Shown here one piece after another: positions 35,484-46,960 of a stretch of 64,000 bases of DNA (positions are counted from its first letter, which is position 1; each line of letters opens with the position of its first letter). Location: NCBI GenBank assembly GCA_964236535.1, contig CAXSEF010000004.1:23533-87532 (forward strand). Reading direction: 5' to 3'. This DNA comes from CAXSEF01 sp964236535. Its GTDB lineage: Bacteria > Pseudomonadota > Alphaproteobacteria > Acetobacterales > Acetobacteraceae. Made by a program: the position numbers and the translations under genes. A model generated the notes under the pieces. The model made no database searches. It saw only the letters and a list, made by a program, of their open reading frames with translations, and was not told the DNA's origin.

Positions 35484-37214
35484 ATGTCAGAGACGACCTT
35501 TCCCGCCTTCGCCTCCGTCCGCCGCCTGCCCAACCTGCTCGACCTCGCCGCGATGATCGTGATCGCGGCCGGCATCATCGCGGTCGCCACCTCGGCACGC
35601 CACACCTTCGCACCGCTGAGCGCCCCCGAGGCGACGGTCATCCACCTCGACCCCGCCTACCTGCCGGCGTACGCGCTGCGCACCACGCTGCGCATGTTCG
35701 CCGCCCTGGGCTGCTCGCTGCTGTTCACCTTCACCTACGCGACCTGGGCCGCAAAAAGCCGGCGCGCCGGGCTGCTGCTGGTGCCGCTGCTCGACATCCT
35801 GCAGTCGGTGCCGATCCTGGGCTTCCTCAGCTTCACCGTGGTGTTCTTCATGGGGCTGTTCCCCGGCCGGGTGATGGGCGCCGAGCTCGCGGTGATCTTC
35901 GCCATCTTCACCAGCCAGGCCTGGAACATGGCGTTCAGCCTCTACCAGTCGCTGACCACGCTGCCGTCCGACCTCGACGAGGCCTGCCGCGGCTTCCGCC
36001 TGTCGTCCTGGCAGCGCTTCTGGCGGCTCGAGGTCCCCTACGCCATGCCCGGCCTGGTGTGGAACACCATGCTGTCGCTCTCCGGCGGCTGGTTCATGGT
36101 GGTCGCCTCCGAGGCGATCTCGGTCGGCGACACCACCTTCAAGCTGCCCGGCATCGGCTCCTACGTCGCCACCGCGCTGGAGCAGCGCGACATCGTCGCG
36201 GTCGGCTACGCGATCTGCGCGATGCTGGTGGTGATCCTGCTCTACGACCAGCTGCTGTTCCGCCCGCTGGTCGCCTGGTCGGCGAAGTTCCGCTTCGAGA
36301 CCACGCAGGGCGCCACCGCGTCCGACCCGTGGATGCTGGCGCTGCTGCGCCGCACCCAGTTCCTGCGCTGGTGCGTGGACCTGGTCGCCGACGCGTTCCA
36401 CGCCGGCTCCGGGATGCGGCTCTCGCTCGGCCGGTCCCCGCGCGCCCGGCGTGCGCCCAGCCGCGCCCGCTCCCGCGCGCTCGACCTCGTGTGGCTCGGC
36501 GTGCTGGGCCTGGTGATGGCCGCCGCACTCGAGCGGATCGCCCGGTTCTGCGCCGCCAGCCTGACCCCGGGCGACCTCGGCACGGCACTGCTCGACGGCT
36601 GCTTCACGCTGGCCCGGGTGCTCGTGCTGATCGTGCTGGCCTCCGCGCTGTGGGTGCCGGTCGGCGTCTGGCTCGGACTGCGCCCGACCTGGGCACGCCG
36701 CGCCCAGCCGGTGGTGCAGTTCCTCGCCGCCTTCCCGGCCAACCTGTTCTTCCCGATCTTCGTGATCGCGATCGTGCACTACTCGCTCAACCCGCAGATC
36801 TGGCTCACGCCGCTGATGATCCTGGGCACCCAGTGGTACATCCTGTTCAACGTCATCGCCGGCGCCGCCGCCTTCCCCGGCGACCTGCAGGAGGTCGCGG
36901 CCAACCTGCGGCTCGGCGGCGTGCTGTGGTGGCGCCGGGTGATCCTGCCCGGCATCTTCCCCTACTTCGTGACCGGGGTGATCACCGCCTCGGGCGGGGC
37001 ATGGAACGCCGCGATCGTCTCCGAGGTCGCCTCGTGGGGCGACACCAGGCTGCACGCCAGCGGCCTGGGCTCCTATATCGCCGATGCCACCGCTGCCGGC
37101 GACACCCCCCGCGTGGTGCTCGGCGTCGTGGTGATGTCGGGGTTCGTGGTGCTGTTCAACCGCATCTGCTGGCGCCCGCTCTACGTCTACGCGACCCGAC
37201 GCCTGACCCTGTGA
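35484..37214 (+). CDS. ABC transporter permease with two fused membrane domains
   Basis: A 576-residue inner-membrane protein made of two binding-protein-dependent permease modules in tandem, with about twelve membrane segments. Each half carries an EAA-like loop: DEACRGFRLSSWQRFWRLEVPYAMPG near residue 165 and QEVAANLRLGGVLWWRRVILPGIFP near residue 470; the linker between them (about 300-340) is Arg-rich. The permease pairs with the ATPase gene downstream. The nitrate/sulfonate/bicarbonate class is the closest match. No solute-binding protein is encoded next to it, so the substrate is unknown. ATG 35484 follows AGGAAAGG. Confidence 0.88.
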   Translation: MSETTFPAFASVRRLPNLLDLAAMIVIAAGIIAVATSARHTFAPLSAPEATVIHLDPAYLPAYALRTTLRMFAALGCSLLFTFTYATWAAKSRRAGLLLVPLLDILQSVPILGFLSFTVVFFMGLFPGRVMGAELAVIFAIFTSQAWNMAFSLYQSLTTLPSDLDEACRGFRLSSWQRFWRLEVPYAMPGLVWNTMLSLSGGWFMVVASEAISVGDTTFKLPGIGSYVATALEQRDIVAVGYAICAMLVVILLYDQLLFRPLVAWSAKFRFETTQGATASDPWMLALLRRTQFLRWCVDLVADAFHAGSGMRLSLGRSPRARRAPSRARSRALDLVWLGVLGLVMAAALERIARFCAASLTPGDLGTALLDGCFTLARVLVLIVLASALWVPVGVWLGLRPTWARRAQPVVQFLAAFPANLFFPIFVIAIVHYSLNPQIWLTPLMILGTQWYILFNVIAGAAAFPGDLQEVAANLRLGGVLWWRRVILPGIFPYFVTGVITASGGAWNAAIVSEVASWGDTRLHASGLGSYIADATAAGDTPRVVLGVVVMSGFVVLFNRICWRPLYVYATRRLTL

Positions 37215-37334
37215 CCCGCCCCGCCGACACCGTGACCCGCCGCCTGACGCCGTGACCCGGCGGCACCCGGCGGGCCCGCATGGCCTGCGCCGGCCGCGCC
37301 ACCTGCGCATCGAGAGCGCGAAAGGATGCCGAGA

Positions 37335-38651
37335 ATGGACGCGATCGCCACCACAGAGACGCTGATCGAGGTCCGCGGCATCCGGCAGGCCTACACCAAG
37401 GACTCGGCGGCCGACCTCATCGTGCTCGACGACGTCGACCTGACGCTGCGCGAGGGCGAGATCGTCGGCCTGCTCGGCCGCTCCGGCTCGGGCAAGTCCA
37501 CGCTGCTGCGCATCGTCTCCGGGCTGATCGCGCCCACCTCTGGCGAGGTGCTGTGGCGCGGCAAGCCGCTGCGCGGGCCCGCACCCGGCGTCGCCATGGT
37601 GTTCCAGTCCTTCGCGCTGTTCCCCTGGCTCACGGTGCGCGAGAACGTCGAGATCGGCCTGGAAGCGCAGGGCGTGAAGCGGGCCGAGCGCGAGGAGCGC
37701 GGCGAGTCGGCGATCGACCTGATCGGGCTCGGCGGCTACGAGGGCGCCTACCCCAAGGAGATGTCGGGCGGCATGCGCCAGCGCGTCGGCCTGGCCCGCG
37801 CCCTCGTCGTGCACCCCGACCTGCTGCTGATGGACGAGCCGTTCAGCGCGCTCGACGTGCTGACCGCCGAGACGCTGCGCACCGACCTGATCGACCTGTG
37901 GAGCGACGGCAAGCTGCCGGTCAAGTCGATCCTGATGGTCACCCACAACATCGAGGAGGCGGTGCTGATGTGCGACCGCATCCTGGTGTTCTCCTCCAAC
38001 CCGGGCCGCGTCGCCCACGAGCTGCGCGTGCCGTTCCCCCACCCGCGCAACCGCCACGACGCGGCGTTCCGCAAGTTCGTCGACGACATCTACGCACTGA
38101 TGACGCGCCGCGCCGCCAGCGTGCCGACGCCGCTCACCGCCGCCGAGGCAGCCGCCGCCCAGGCCCCCGTTGCGCTGCACCCGGTGTCGACCAACCTGCT
38201 GGCCGGCCTGCTGGAAACGCTCGCCGCCGACCCCTACAACGGCCGCGCCGACCTGCCGCTGCTCGCCGAGCGCCTGCAGCTCGAGTTCGACGACCTGCTG
38301 CCGCTGGGCGAGACGCTGCAGCTGCTGGGGTTCGCCGAGTTCGAGGAGGGCGACATCCGGCTCACCGACAAGGGCCGCGAGTTCGTGGGCGCCGAGACCG
38401 ACGCGCGCAAGCTGCTGTTCGGCTCGGCGCTGCGCACGCGGGTCAGCCTCGCCGCCACGATCCGCCAGGTGCTCGACGAGCGCTGGAACCACCGCGCCTC
38501 GGCCGTGCGCTTCCGCGACGAGCTGGAGGACCACATGTCGCCCGACTACGCCGACGACACCCTGCGCGCGGTGATCGGCTGGGGACGCTTCGCCGAGCTC
38601 TACGCCTATGACGAGGAGGCCGACCAGTTCTTCCTCGACGACGAGGAATGA
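37335..38651 (+). CDS. ABC transporter ATPase with C-terminal AAA-associated domain
   Basis: A 438-residue protein in two parts. Residues 1-260 are an ABC ATPase of the nitrate/taurine class (Walker A GRSGSGKST, signature MSGGMRQRVGLARAL, Walker B LLLMDEPFSALD, switch His in VTHNIEE). Residues about 285-430 match the AAA-associated C-terminal domain found on a subset of these ATPases, probably regulatory (LLAGLLETLAADPYNGRADLPLLAE ... GWGRFAELYAYDEEADQFFLDD). ATG 37335 is preferred to ATG 37326 because AAAGG then sits at the right distance. It forms a two-gene operon with the fused permease. Confidence 0.88.
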   Translation: MDAIATTETLIEVRGIRQAYTKDSAADLIVLDDVDLTLREGEIVGLLGRSGSGKSTLLRIVSGLIAPTSGEVLWRGKPLRGPAPGVAMVFQSFALFPWLTVRENVEIGLEAQGVKRAEREERGESAIDLIGLGGYEGAYPKEMSGGMRQRVGLARALVVHPDLLLMDEPFSALDVLTAETLRTDLIDLWSDGKLPVKSILMVTHNIEEAVLMCDRILVFSSNPGRVAHELRVPFPHPRNRHDAAFRKFVDDIYALMTRRAASVPTPLTAAEAAAAQAPVALHPVSTNLLAGLLETLAADPYNGRADLPLLAERLQLEFDDLLPLGETLQLLGFAEFEEGDIRLTDKGREFVGAETDARKLLFGSALRTRVSLAATIRQVLDERWNHRASAVRFRDELEDHMSPDYADDTLRAVIGWGRFAELYAYDEEADQFFLDDEE

Positions 38652-38682
38652 ACCCGGCAACCCCGATCCTTGAGCTGTAGGC

Positions 38683-38812
38683 GCAGCAAGGCTGGGCTCT
38701 GCCCAGACCCGCCAAAGGCCTGAGGCCTTTGGAAACCCCTGCCTTAAGCACAGGATTCCAAAGGCTCAGCCTTTGGCGGAGTCCAGAGGCAGAGCCTCTG
38801 GCCTTGCCTGCC
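38683..38812. repeat. head-to-head pair of double-hairpin repeats (copy I)
   Basis: A plus-oriented unit at 38683-38740 (CTGGGC-TCT-GCCCAG, then CCAAAGGCC-TGA-GGCCTTTGG) faces a minus-oriented unit at 38752-38812 (CCAAAGGC-TCA-GCCTTTGG, then CCAGAGGC-AGA-GCCTCTGG). It sits between the ABC operon 3' end and the threonine synthase-like gene. Confidence 0.88.
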
Positions 38813-38828
38813 CGCCCGGAGACACCCC

Positions 38829-39956
38829 ATGCGCTACCTCGACCCCCGCTCCGGCGCGACCTTCCCCCTGGACGTGCCGCTGTGGCGCGCCCCCGACGGC
38901 GGCCCGCTGATGCTGACCGACGCGCCGCCCCCGATCTTCGCAGGCGCCGCGTCCGGCGAGCGAAGCCTGTGGCGCTACCGCTCCGCGCTGCCGACGCTGC
39001 GCGGCGCGCCCATCAGCCTGGGCGAGGGCGGCACGCCCCTGGTCGCGCACCGCCTCGGCGGCTGCGACGTCTGGCTGAAGTGCGAGTGGGCCAATCCCAC
39101 CGGCTCGTTCAAGGACCGCGGCGCGTCGGTCATGCTGTCGCTGCTGCGCGACGCCGGCGTGCGGGCGGTCCTGGAGGACAGTTCCGGCAACGGCGGCGCC
39201 GCGGTCGCGGCCTATGCCGCGGCCGGCGGACTGCGCGCCACCATCCTGGCGCCGGAGGGCACCAGCCCGGCCAAGACCTTCCAGGCCCGCGCGTACGGCG
39301 CCTCGGTCGAGCTGGTCCCCGGCGACCGCCAGGCCTGCGCCGACGCGGCGCTCGCCCGCGCGTCCAGCGTGTTCTACGCGAGCCACGCCTGGCAGCCGTT
39401 CTTCCTGCAGGGCACCAAGACGCTGGCCTACGAGCTGTGCGAGCAGCTCGGCCGGGCGCCGGACCACGTCGTCATGCCCTGCGGCGGCGGCAGCCTGGTG
39501 CTCGGCTGCGGCATCGCGTTCGCCGAACTGCTGCGCGCCGGCACGATCGACACCCTGCCCCGGCTCTGGGCCGTGCAGCCCGAAGCCTGCGCCCCGATCG
39601 CGCGCGCCTTCCTGGCCGGTCCGCACGCCACCCCCCAGCCCATGCCGCCGCGCCCCACCATCGCCGAGGGCACCGCGATCGCCCGCCCGGTGCGCCAGGC
39701 CGAGGTGCTGGCGGCGCTGCGCGAGTGCGGCGGCGGCGCGGTGATGCTGGGCGAGGACGAGATCGCGCAGGCGACGCTCGACCTCGCGCGGCAGGGCATC
39801 CTGGTGGAGCCGACCTGCGCCCAGGCGACAGCGGGGCTGCACCGGCTGGTGCAGTCGGGCGCGGTCGTCCCCGGCCAGACGACGGTGCTCGTGCTGACCG
39901 GCACCGGGCTCAAGGCGGCGCCGCTGATCGAGCGGCTGATCGCGGCTCAGGCCTGA
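38829..39956 (+). CDS. threonine synthase-like PLP-dependent enzyme
   Basis: A 375-residue fold type II PLP enzyme. The PLP lysine is in GSFKDRGAS (about residue 97), the phosphate-binding loop is CGGGSLVLG near residue 220, and SSGNGGAAVAAYAA is typical of threonine synthases and close relatives. The N-terminus has the short YLDPRSGATFPLD region of threonine synthases without clear zinc-binding cysteines. No hom or thrB gene is nearby, so it could be a threonine synthase paralogue with another beta-elimination or replacement substrate. It stands alone between repeats. Confidence 0.8.
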   Translation: MRYLDPRSGATFPLDVPLWRAPDGGPLMLTDAPPPIFAGAASGERSLWRYRSALPTLRGAPISLGEGGTPLVAHRLGGCDVWLKCEWANPTGSFKDRGASVMLSLLRDAGVRAVLEDSSGNGGAAVAAYAAAGGLRATILAPEGTSPAKTFQARAYGASVELVPGDRQACADAALARASSVFYASHAWQPFFLQGTKTLAYELCEQLGRAPDHVVMPCGGGSLVLGCGIAFAELLRAGTIDTLPRLWAVQPEACAPIARAFLAGPHATPQPMPPRPTIAEGTAIARPVRQAEVLAALRECGGGAVMLGEDEIAQATLDLARQGILVEPTCAQATAGLHRLVQSGAVVPGQTTVLVLTGTGLKAAPLIERLIAAQA

Positions 39957-39999
39957 GCCGGACCACGCGATCGAAACCGCCGCGCGTGTCGGCGGCTGG

Positions 40000-40196
40000 T
40001 ACCAGCGGGCCTTGAGCATGGTAGGCCAGGCAAGCAAGGCCAGAGGCTCTGCCTCTGGACTCCGTCAAAGGCTGAGCCTTTGAAATCCCTGTGCTTAGGA
40101 GACGGGTTCCGATGGCCCGCTTGGGCCAGTGGAATGCGGGCGGAGGGAGAGCCCGGACTTGCTTTGCTTACCGGCCGATGCCGGGGGCCGCTGGCA
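40000..40196 (+). repeat. double-hairpin repeat inside a longer element with terminal inverted repeats (copy J)
   Basis: Starts TACCAGCGGGCC and ends GGCCGCTGGCA. The core includes CCAGAGGC-TCT-GCCTCTGG and TCAAAGGC-TGA-GCCTTTGA, the latter with one base pair changed on both arms relative to other copies. It also carries the longer hairpin TTCCGATGGCCC-GCTT-GGGCCAGTGGAA shared with copy M. Confidence 0.85.
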
Positions 40197-40265
40197 TGAG
40201 GCGAACCCGCGCGATCCGGCGGCGCTTCACCCCCGGAGCCACTCACGGCTCATGGGGTGCGGGCG

Positions 40266-40610
40266 ATGTTGACGCGGGTGGCGATCTTCGAAGGTGCGGT
40301 CGAGGCAGGCGCGGAGGACGCCTTCTTCCGCGACGTGCAGGAGCGGCTCGAGCCGATCTGGCGGTCGTTCCCGAACGTGCTGGACGTGCGCGTGCTGCGG
40401 ACGCGGCAGGCCGACCCGGGGGCGATCCCGGTGGTGATGGTGCTGGAAATGGACTTCGCGGACATGGACGCGATCCAGCAGTCGCTTGGCTCGGACATCA
40501 AGACGACGGCGCACGCGACGACGCTGGAGGTGCTCAAGCCGTTCAGCGGCCGGTTCTTCCACTTCATCGCCGACGCCCGAAGCCTGTCCGGCAAATCCGT
40601 TGCACCTTGA
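40266..40610 (+). CDS. hypothetical protein with probable dimeric alpha/beta-barrel fold
   Basis: A 114-residue cytoplasmic protein not assigned to a named family. The pattern of alternating strands and helices (LTRVAIFEGAV, FFRDVQERLEPIWRSFPNVLDVRVLR, VVMVLEMDFADMDAIQQSL) resembles ferredoxin-like dimeric alpha/beta-barrel proteins such as EthD-type or ABM domains, some of which are monooxygenases or just binding proteins. ATG 40266 is preferred over GTG 40257. It is flanked by two repeat elements and convergent with ppdK. Confidence 0.65.
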   Translation: MLTRVAIFEGAVEAGAEDAFFRDVQERLEPIWRSFPNVLDVRVLRTRQADPGAIPVVMVLEMDFADMDAIQQSLGSDIKTTAHATTLEVLKPFSGRFFHFIADARSLSGKSVAP

Positions 40611-40611
40611 C

Positions 40612-40679
40612 CAAGGCCGGTCCAGGGGCGCTGCCCCTGGCGGGTCCAGGGCAGAGCCCTGGCCTTGGCTTCCTTGCCT
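40612..40679 (+). repeat. double-hairpin repeat (copy K)
   Basis: CCAGGGGC-GCT-GCCCCTGG and CCAGGGC-AGA-GCCCTGG, both perfect stems, exactly filling the gap between two convergent genes. Confidence 0.85.
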
Positions 40680-40680
40680 C

Positions 40681-43350
<2,670 letters not shown>

Positions 43351-43464
43351 GACGGTCTGGTCCTCATCGGGCTCGCGCCGCGGACGGGGCCGGGCGCCTG
43401 GAGTATAGCGCGTTCGGGGCGCGGCGCAGCCTGGATGGATCAGCCGGTCGTGTCTCGGTCTGAA

Positions 43465-43513
43465 AAGGCCAGGGCTCTGCCCTGGACCCACCAGGGGAGC
43501 CCCCCTGGACCGG
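43465..43513 (+). repeat. double-hairpin repeat (copy L)
   Basis: CCAGGGC-TCT-GCCCTGG followed by CCAGGGG-AGCC-CCCCTGG in the 377-bp space between glyS and ppdK. Confidence 0.8.
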
Positions 43514-43545
43514 CCTCCGTTCGGGCCTGGCCTCGGACGAGGCGA

Positions 43546-43585
43546 CCGGGCTTCATCTTAAGTATCCGGGCTTCATCTCAAGTAT
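43546..43585. repeat. 20-bp tandem duplication
   Basis: CCGGGCTTCATCTTAAGTAT at 43546-43565 is followed directly by a copy with one change (T to C) at 43566-43585. It is an AT-richer patch between two hairpin repeats. Confidence 0.9.
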
Positions 43586-43590
43586 ATGGT

Positions 43591-43706
43591 GTCCAGAGGC
43601 CTCCCGGCCTTTGGCGGGTCTGGGCGGAGCTGGCCAAAGGTTCCGATGGCCCGCTTGGGCCATTGGAATGGCCAGCGGAGGGGGAGCCCAGCTTTGCTTG
43701 CTCGAT
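43591..43706 (-). repeat. composite hairpin repeat (copy M)
   Basis: It contains a worn CCAGAGGCCTCCCGGCCTTTGG unit, GGGTCTGGGCGGAGC, then TTCCGATGGCCC-GCTT-GGGCCATTGGAA, a 4-nt-loop hairpin also found in copy J, and GCTTTGCTTGC. It lies beyond the 3' end of glyS. Confidence 0.75.
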
Positions 43707-43727
43707 TTCAAGGCGAGACACCACCGA

Positions 43728-45887
43728 TCAGCCCTCGATCGCCGAGAAGTCCGCGACGCGGCCCATCGTGTCGCGCAGCCAGGCCAGCAGCCCGAGCCGG
43801 TTCTTTCGCAGCACCGGGTCCGGGTCGTTGACCGTGACCTCGGCGAAGAACGCGTCCACCGCCGGCCGAAGCGCCGCCATCGCCGCCATCGCATCGCCGT
43901 AGCGCTCGGCATCCAACGCGGCGCCGATTGTCTCGGACGCCGCGTCGATGTGCCGATGCAACGCGAACTCCTCCGGGCGCACGAGCTTTGCCAAATCCGA
44001 TCCACCCGCGCGTGCCTCCACGAGGCCGTCGCGCTTGTCCTCGATGCGCAGGATGTTGGCGGCGCGGCGATAGGCAGCCAGCAGGTCGGCGCCGTCGGGG
44101 CTGTCCAGCAGCCCGGCGACGGCATCCGTGCGCAACAGCACGCGAACCAGGTCATCCTCGCCACCCGCGCCGAGAACGGCCGACAGCACGTCGTGGCGCT
44201 CGCCCCCGGTGCGAAGCTGCACGCGCAGCCGCTCGATCAGGAACGCCATGACCTCGTCCGACGGCAGCGGCTCGCCCGCCCTGTCCGGGTCATATGGGTC
44301 CTCGCCTCCCAGGCCGGCACATGCCAGCTGCGCAGCCTCGCGCACGACCGGCTCGAGCGCCAGCCGCAGCCGGTTCTCGCGGATGATGCGGATCACCCCC
44401 AGCGCCGCACGGCGCAGCGCGTAGGGGTCGCCCGACCCGCTCGGCTTCTCGCCGATCGCGAAGAACGACACGAGCTGGTCCAGCTTGTCTGCCAGCGCCA
44501 CCGCGATCGCGACCGGCGCGCGCGGCGCCGCGTCGCCCGGCCCCCTCGGCAGGTAGTGGTCGCGCACCCCGTCGGCCACGCGCGGGTCCTCGCCGTCGTG
44601 GCGCGCGTAGTAGCCGCCCATCACGCCCTGCAGCTCCGGGAACTCGCCGACCATCCCGGTCGTCAGGTCCGCCTTGCACAGCAGCGCCGCGCGCCGCGCC
44701 CGCTCGCGCGCCACCAGCAGCACGCTCGCCGGCTGCCCGGCGCACAGCGCGTCGGAGATCACGCCGGCCAGCGCCACGATCCGCCGCACCCGCGCGCCCT
44801 GGCTGCCCAGTCGCGCGTGGAAGGTGATCGCGTCGAGCGCCGCCAGCCGAGCCTCCAGCGGCACCCGGCGGTCCGCGTCCCAGAAGTGCCGCGCGTCGGA
44901 GAACCGCGCGCGCAGCACCCGCTCGTTGCCGGCGACCACCGTCGCACCCCCATCGGCGGCGGCGATGTTGGCGGCAAAGGCGAACAGCGGCGCCGGCCGG
45001 CCGTCCGGGTGGCGCAGCGCGAAATAGCGCTGGTTCACCCGCATCGACACCTGCATCACCTCGGGCGGCAGGTCCATGAACCCCGCTTCGATACGGCCGA
45101 CCAGCACCACCGGCCACTCCACCAGGCCGCACACCTCGTCGAGCAGCCCCGGATCGGCGACCACCTCGAGCCCGCGCGAGGCCGCCGCCGCCGCCACGCC
45201 CTGCTCGACCATGCTGCGGCGCAACCCGGCATCCGGCTCGACGAAGCGGGCGCGCAGCATCGCGAGCCACGACCCGGCGCCACCCACCGCGACCGCACCC
45301 GGCGCCATGAACCGGTGCCCCTCGGTCAGGTCGCCGCTGCGCAGGCCGTGCCCATCGTCGGGCAGCCCGGCCGCAGCACCGTCGCCGGCGGCGTCCTCGG
45401 CCAGGGCGAACGGCACCACCCGGCCGTCGATCAGGCAGAGGATGCGGCGGAGCGGACGGACCCAGGTGAACTGGCTGGTGCCACCCCAGCGCATCGACCG
45501 CGGCCAGGCGAAGCGTCGCAGCAGCCCCGGCATCACCGCCGCCACCAGCTCGGGCGCCGGCACCGCGGCGACCACACGCTCCAGCACCCAGTAGCCGCCC
45601 GCCTCGCGAACCGCCTCGCGCGAGGCGCCGTGGCGACGCAGGAAGCCGGCCAGCGCCTGCTCCGGGGCGCCGGAGCGCGGCCCGCGCTCGCTGCTGCGGC
45701 TCGCCTCGACCGCGTCCCGCAGCGTGCAGACCAGCGCGATCCGCCGCGGCGTGCAGTACGTCGCCACCTCCACCGGCGACAGCGCCGCCAGGGCCTCGGC
45801 CACCAGCCGCGCCAGCTCGCTCGCCGCCCGCGCCTGCATCCGCGCCGGGATCTCCTCGCCGAACAGCTCGATCAGCAGCTCCGCCAC
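43728..45887 (-). CDS. glyS: glycyl-tRNA synthetase beta subunit
   Basis: A 719-residue subunit of the alpha2beta2 glycyl-tRNA synthetase, needed for tRNA recognition. Family marks include the start AELLIELFGEEIPARMQ, FAWPRSMRWG, the HD-like LKADLTTGMVGEFPELQGVMGGYYA region and the C-terminal anticodon-binding domain (VDAFFAEVTVNDPDPVLRKNRLGLL). It starts with GTG only three bases after the glyQ stop, so the two are co-translated. It is slightly longer than the E. coli protein. Confidence 0.96.
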   Translation of the reverse strand: MAELLIELFGEEIPARMQARAASELARLVAEALAALSPVEVATYCTPRRIALVCTLRDAVEASRSSERGPRSGAPEQALAGFLRRHGASREAVREAGGYWVLERVVAAVPAPELVAAVMPGLLRRFAWPRSMRWGGTSQFTWVRPLRRILCLIDGRVVPFALAEDAAGDGAAAGLPDDGHGLRSGDLTEGHRFMAPGAVAVGGAGSWLAMLRARFVEPDAGLRRSMVEQGVAAAAASRGLEVVADPGLLDEVCGLVEWPVVLVGRIEAGFMDLPPEVMQVSMRVNQRYFALRHPDGRPAPLFAFAANIAAADGGATVVAGNERVLRARFSDARHFWDADRRVPLEARLAALDAITFHARLGSQGARVRRIVALAGVISDALCAGQPASVLLVARERARRAALLCKADLTTGMVGEFPELQGVMGGYYARHDGEDPRVADGVRDHYLPRGPGDAAPRAPVAIAVALADKLDQLVSFFAIGEKPSGSGDPYALRRAALGVIRIIRENRLRLALEPVVREAAQLACAGLGGEDPYDPDRAGEPLPSDEVMAFLIERLRVQLRTGGERHDVLSAVLGAGGEDDLVRVLLRTDAVAGLLDSPDGADLLAAYRRAANILRIEDKRDGLVEARAGGSDLAKLVRPEEFALHRHIDAASETIGAALDAERYGDAMAAMAALRPAVDAFFAEVTVNDPDPVLRKNRLGLLAWLRDTMGRVADFSAIEG

Positions 45888-45890
45888 CGC

Positions 45891-46799
45891 TCAGCCCCCG
45901 GCCGCGGCAGGCCCGGCGCCACCCGCCTGCGGCCCGCCCAGCCACGCCTCGCAGCACAGCCGGGCCAGCGCGCGCACCCGCCCGATGAAGCTCGCCCGCT
46001 CGGTGACGCTGATCACCCCGCGCGCATCGAGCAGGTTGAACAGGTGCGAGGCGTGGATGCACTGGTCATAGGCCGGCAACGCGAGCCCATGCCCGGCCAG
46101 CGCCGCACACTCGCCCTCGGCGTCGGCGAAGTGGCGCAGCAGCATCGCGGTGTCGGCGAGCTCGAAGTTGTGCGCGCTGTACTCGCGCTCGGCGCGCAGG
46201 AACACGTCGCCATAGCGCACGCCCGCACCGTTGAAGTCGAGGTCGTACACCCGATCGACATCCTGCACGACCATCGCCAGCCGTTCGAGCCCGTAGGTCA
46301 TCTCGAAGCTCGGCAGGGCGACCGCCAGGCCGCCAACCTGCTGGAAATAGGTGAACTGCCCCACCTCCATGCCGTCGCACCACACCTCCCAGCCCAGCCC
46401 CCAGGCGCCCAGCGTCGGGCTCTCCCAGTCGTCCTCGACGAAGCGGATGTCGTGCACCATGGTGTCGATGCCGATCGCGGCATAGCTCGCGAGCAGCAGG
46501 TCCTGGGCGTCGGCCGGGCTCGGCTTGATGATCACCTGGTACTGGTAGTAGTGCTGCAGCCGGTTCGGGTTCTCGCCGTAGCGCCCGTCCGACGGCCGCC
46601 GGCACGGCTGCACGTACGCGGCGCGCCACGGCGCCGGCCCAAGCGCGCGCAGCGTCGTTGCCGGATGGAACGTCCCGGCTCCCATCTCCGCATCGTACGG
46701 CTGCAGGATGACGCAGCCCTGCCGCGCCCAGAACCCGTGCAGCCGCAGGATCATGTCCTGGAAGCTGGGCGGCGCGACGCCCGCCGCGGCACCGCTCAC
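45891..46799 (-). CDS. glyQ: glycyl-tRNA synthetase alpha subunit
   Basis: A 302-residue catalytic class II subunit. Highly conserved blocks are visible: RQGCVILQPYDAEMGAGTFHPAT, AAYVQPCRRPSDGRYGENPNRLQHYYQ, LLASYAAIGIDTMVHDIRFVEDDWESPTLGAWGLGWEVW and FNLLDARGVISVTER. The start is GTG 46799 (SGAAAGVAPPSFQDMILRLHGFW), which gives the standard length. It is first in the glyQ-glyS operon and divergent from the NTF2-like gene. Confidence 0.97.
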   Translation of the reverse strand: MSGAAAGVAPPSFQDMILRLHGFWARQGCVILQPYDAEMGAGTFHPATTLRALGPAPWRAAYVQPCRRPSDGRYGENPNRLQHYYQYQVIIKPSPADAQDLLLASYAAIGIDTMVHDIRFVEDDWESPTLGAWGLGWEVWCDGMEVGQFTYFQQVGGLAVALPSFEMTYGLERLAMVVQDVDRVYDLDFNGAGVRYGDVFLRAEREYSAHNFELADTAMLLRHFADAEGECAALAGHGLALPAYDQCIHASHLFNLLDARGVISVTERASFIGRVRALARLCCEAWLGGPQAGGAGPAAAGG

Positions 46800-46960
46800 C
46801 GCGCGCAGCCGCAACGCGGCCGGCCGAGCCGCTCGGTGAGGCCGCAGGCCCGGGTCGCGTGAGGCATCGAATGGCCGTCCCAAGCTCGCGCCCAAGCTCG
46901 CGCATGATGGAGTGCGCAGTGTAGATTGTGCGGGGCAGCGTCAGCAAGGAGACCACAGCG

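Noticed and set aside
35487..38660. Open frame of more than 1000 codons on the minus strand opposite the second ABC transporter
   Set aside because: It is the antisense of two clearly conserved genes; its translation is low-complexity and matches nothing, as expected in very GC-rich DNA.
43611..46862. Open frame of more than 1000 codons on the plus strand opposite glyS and glyQ
   Set aside because: Shadow of the glyQ-glyS operon, with no plausible start, ribosome-binding site or domain.
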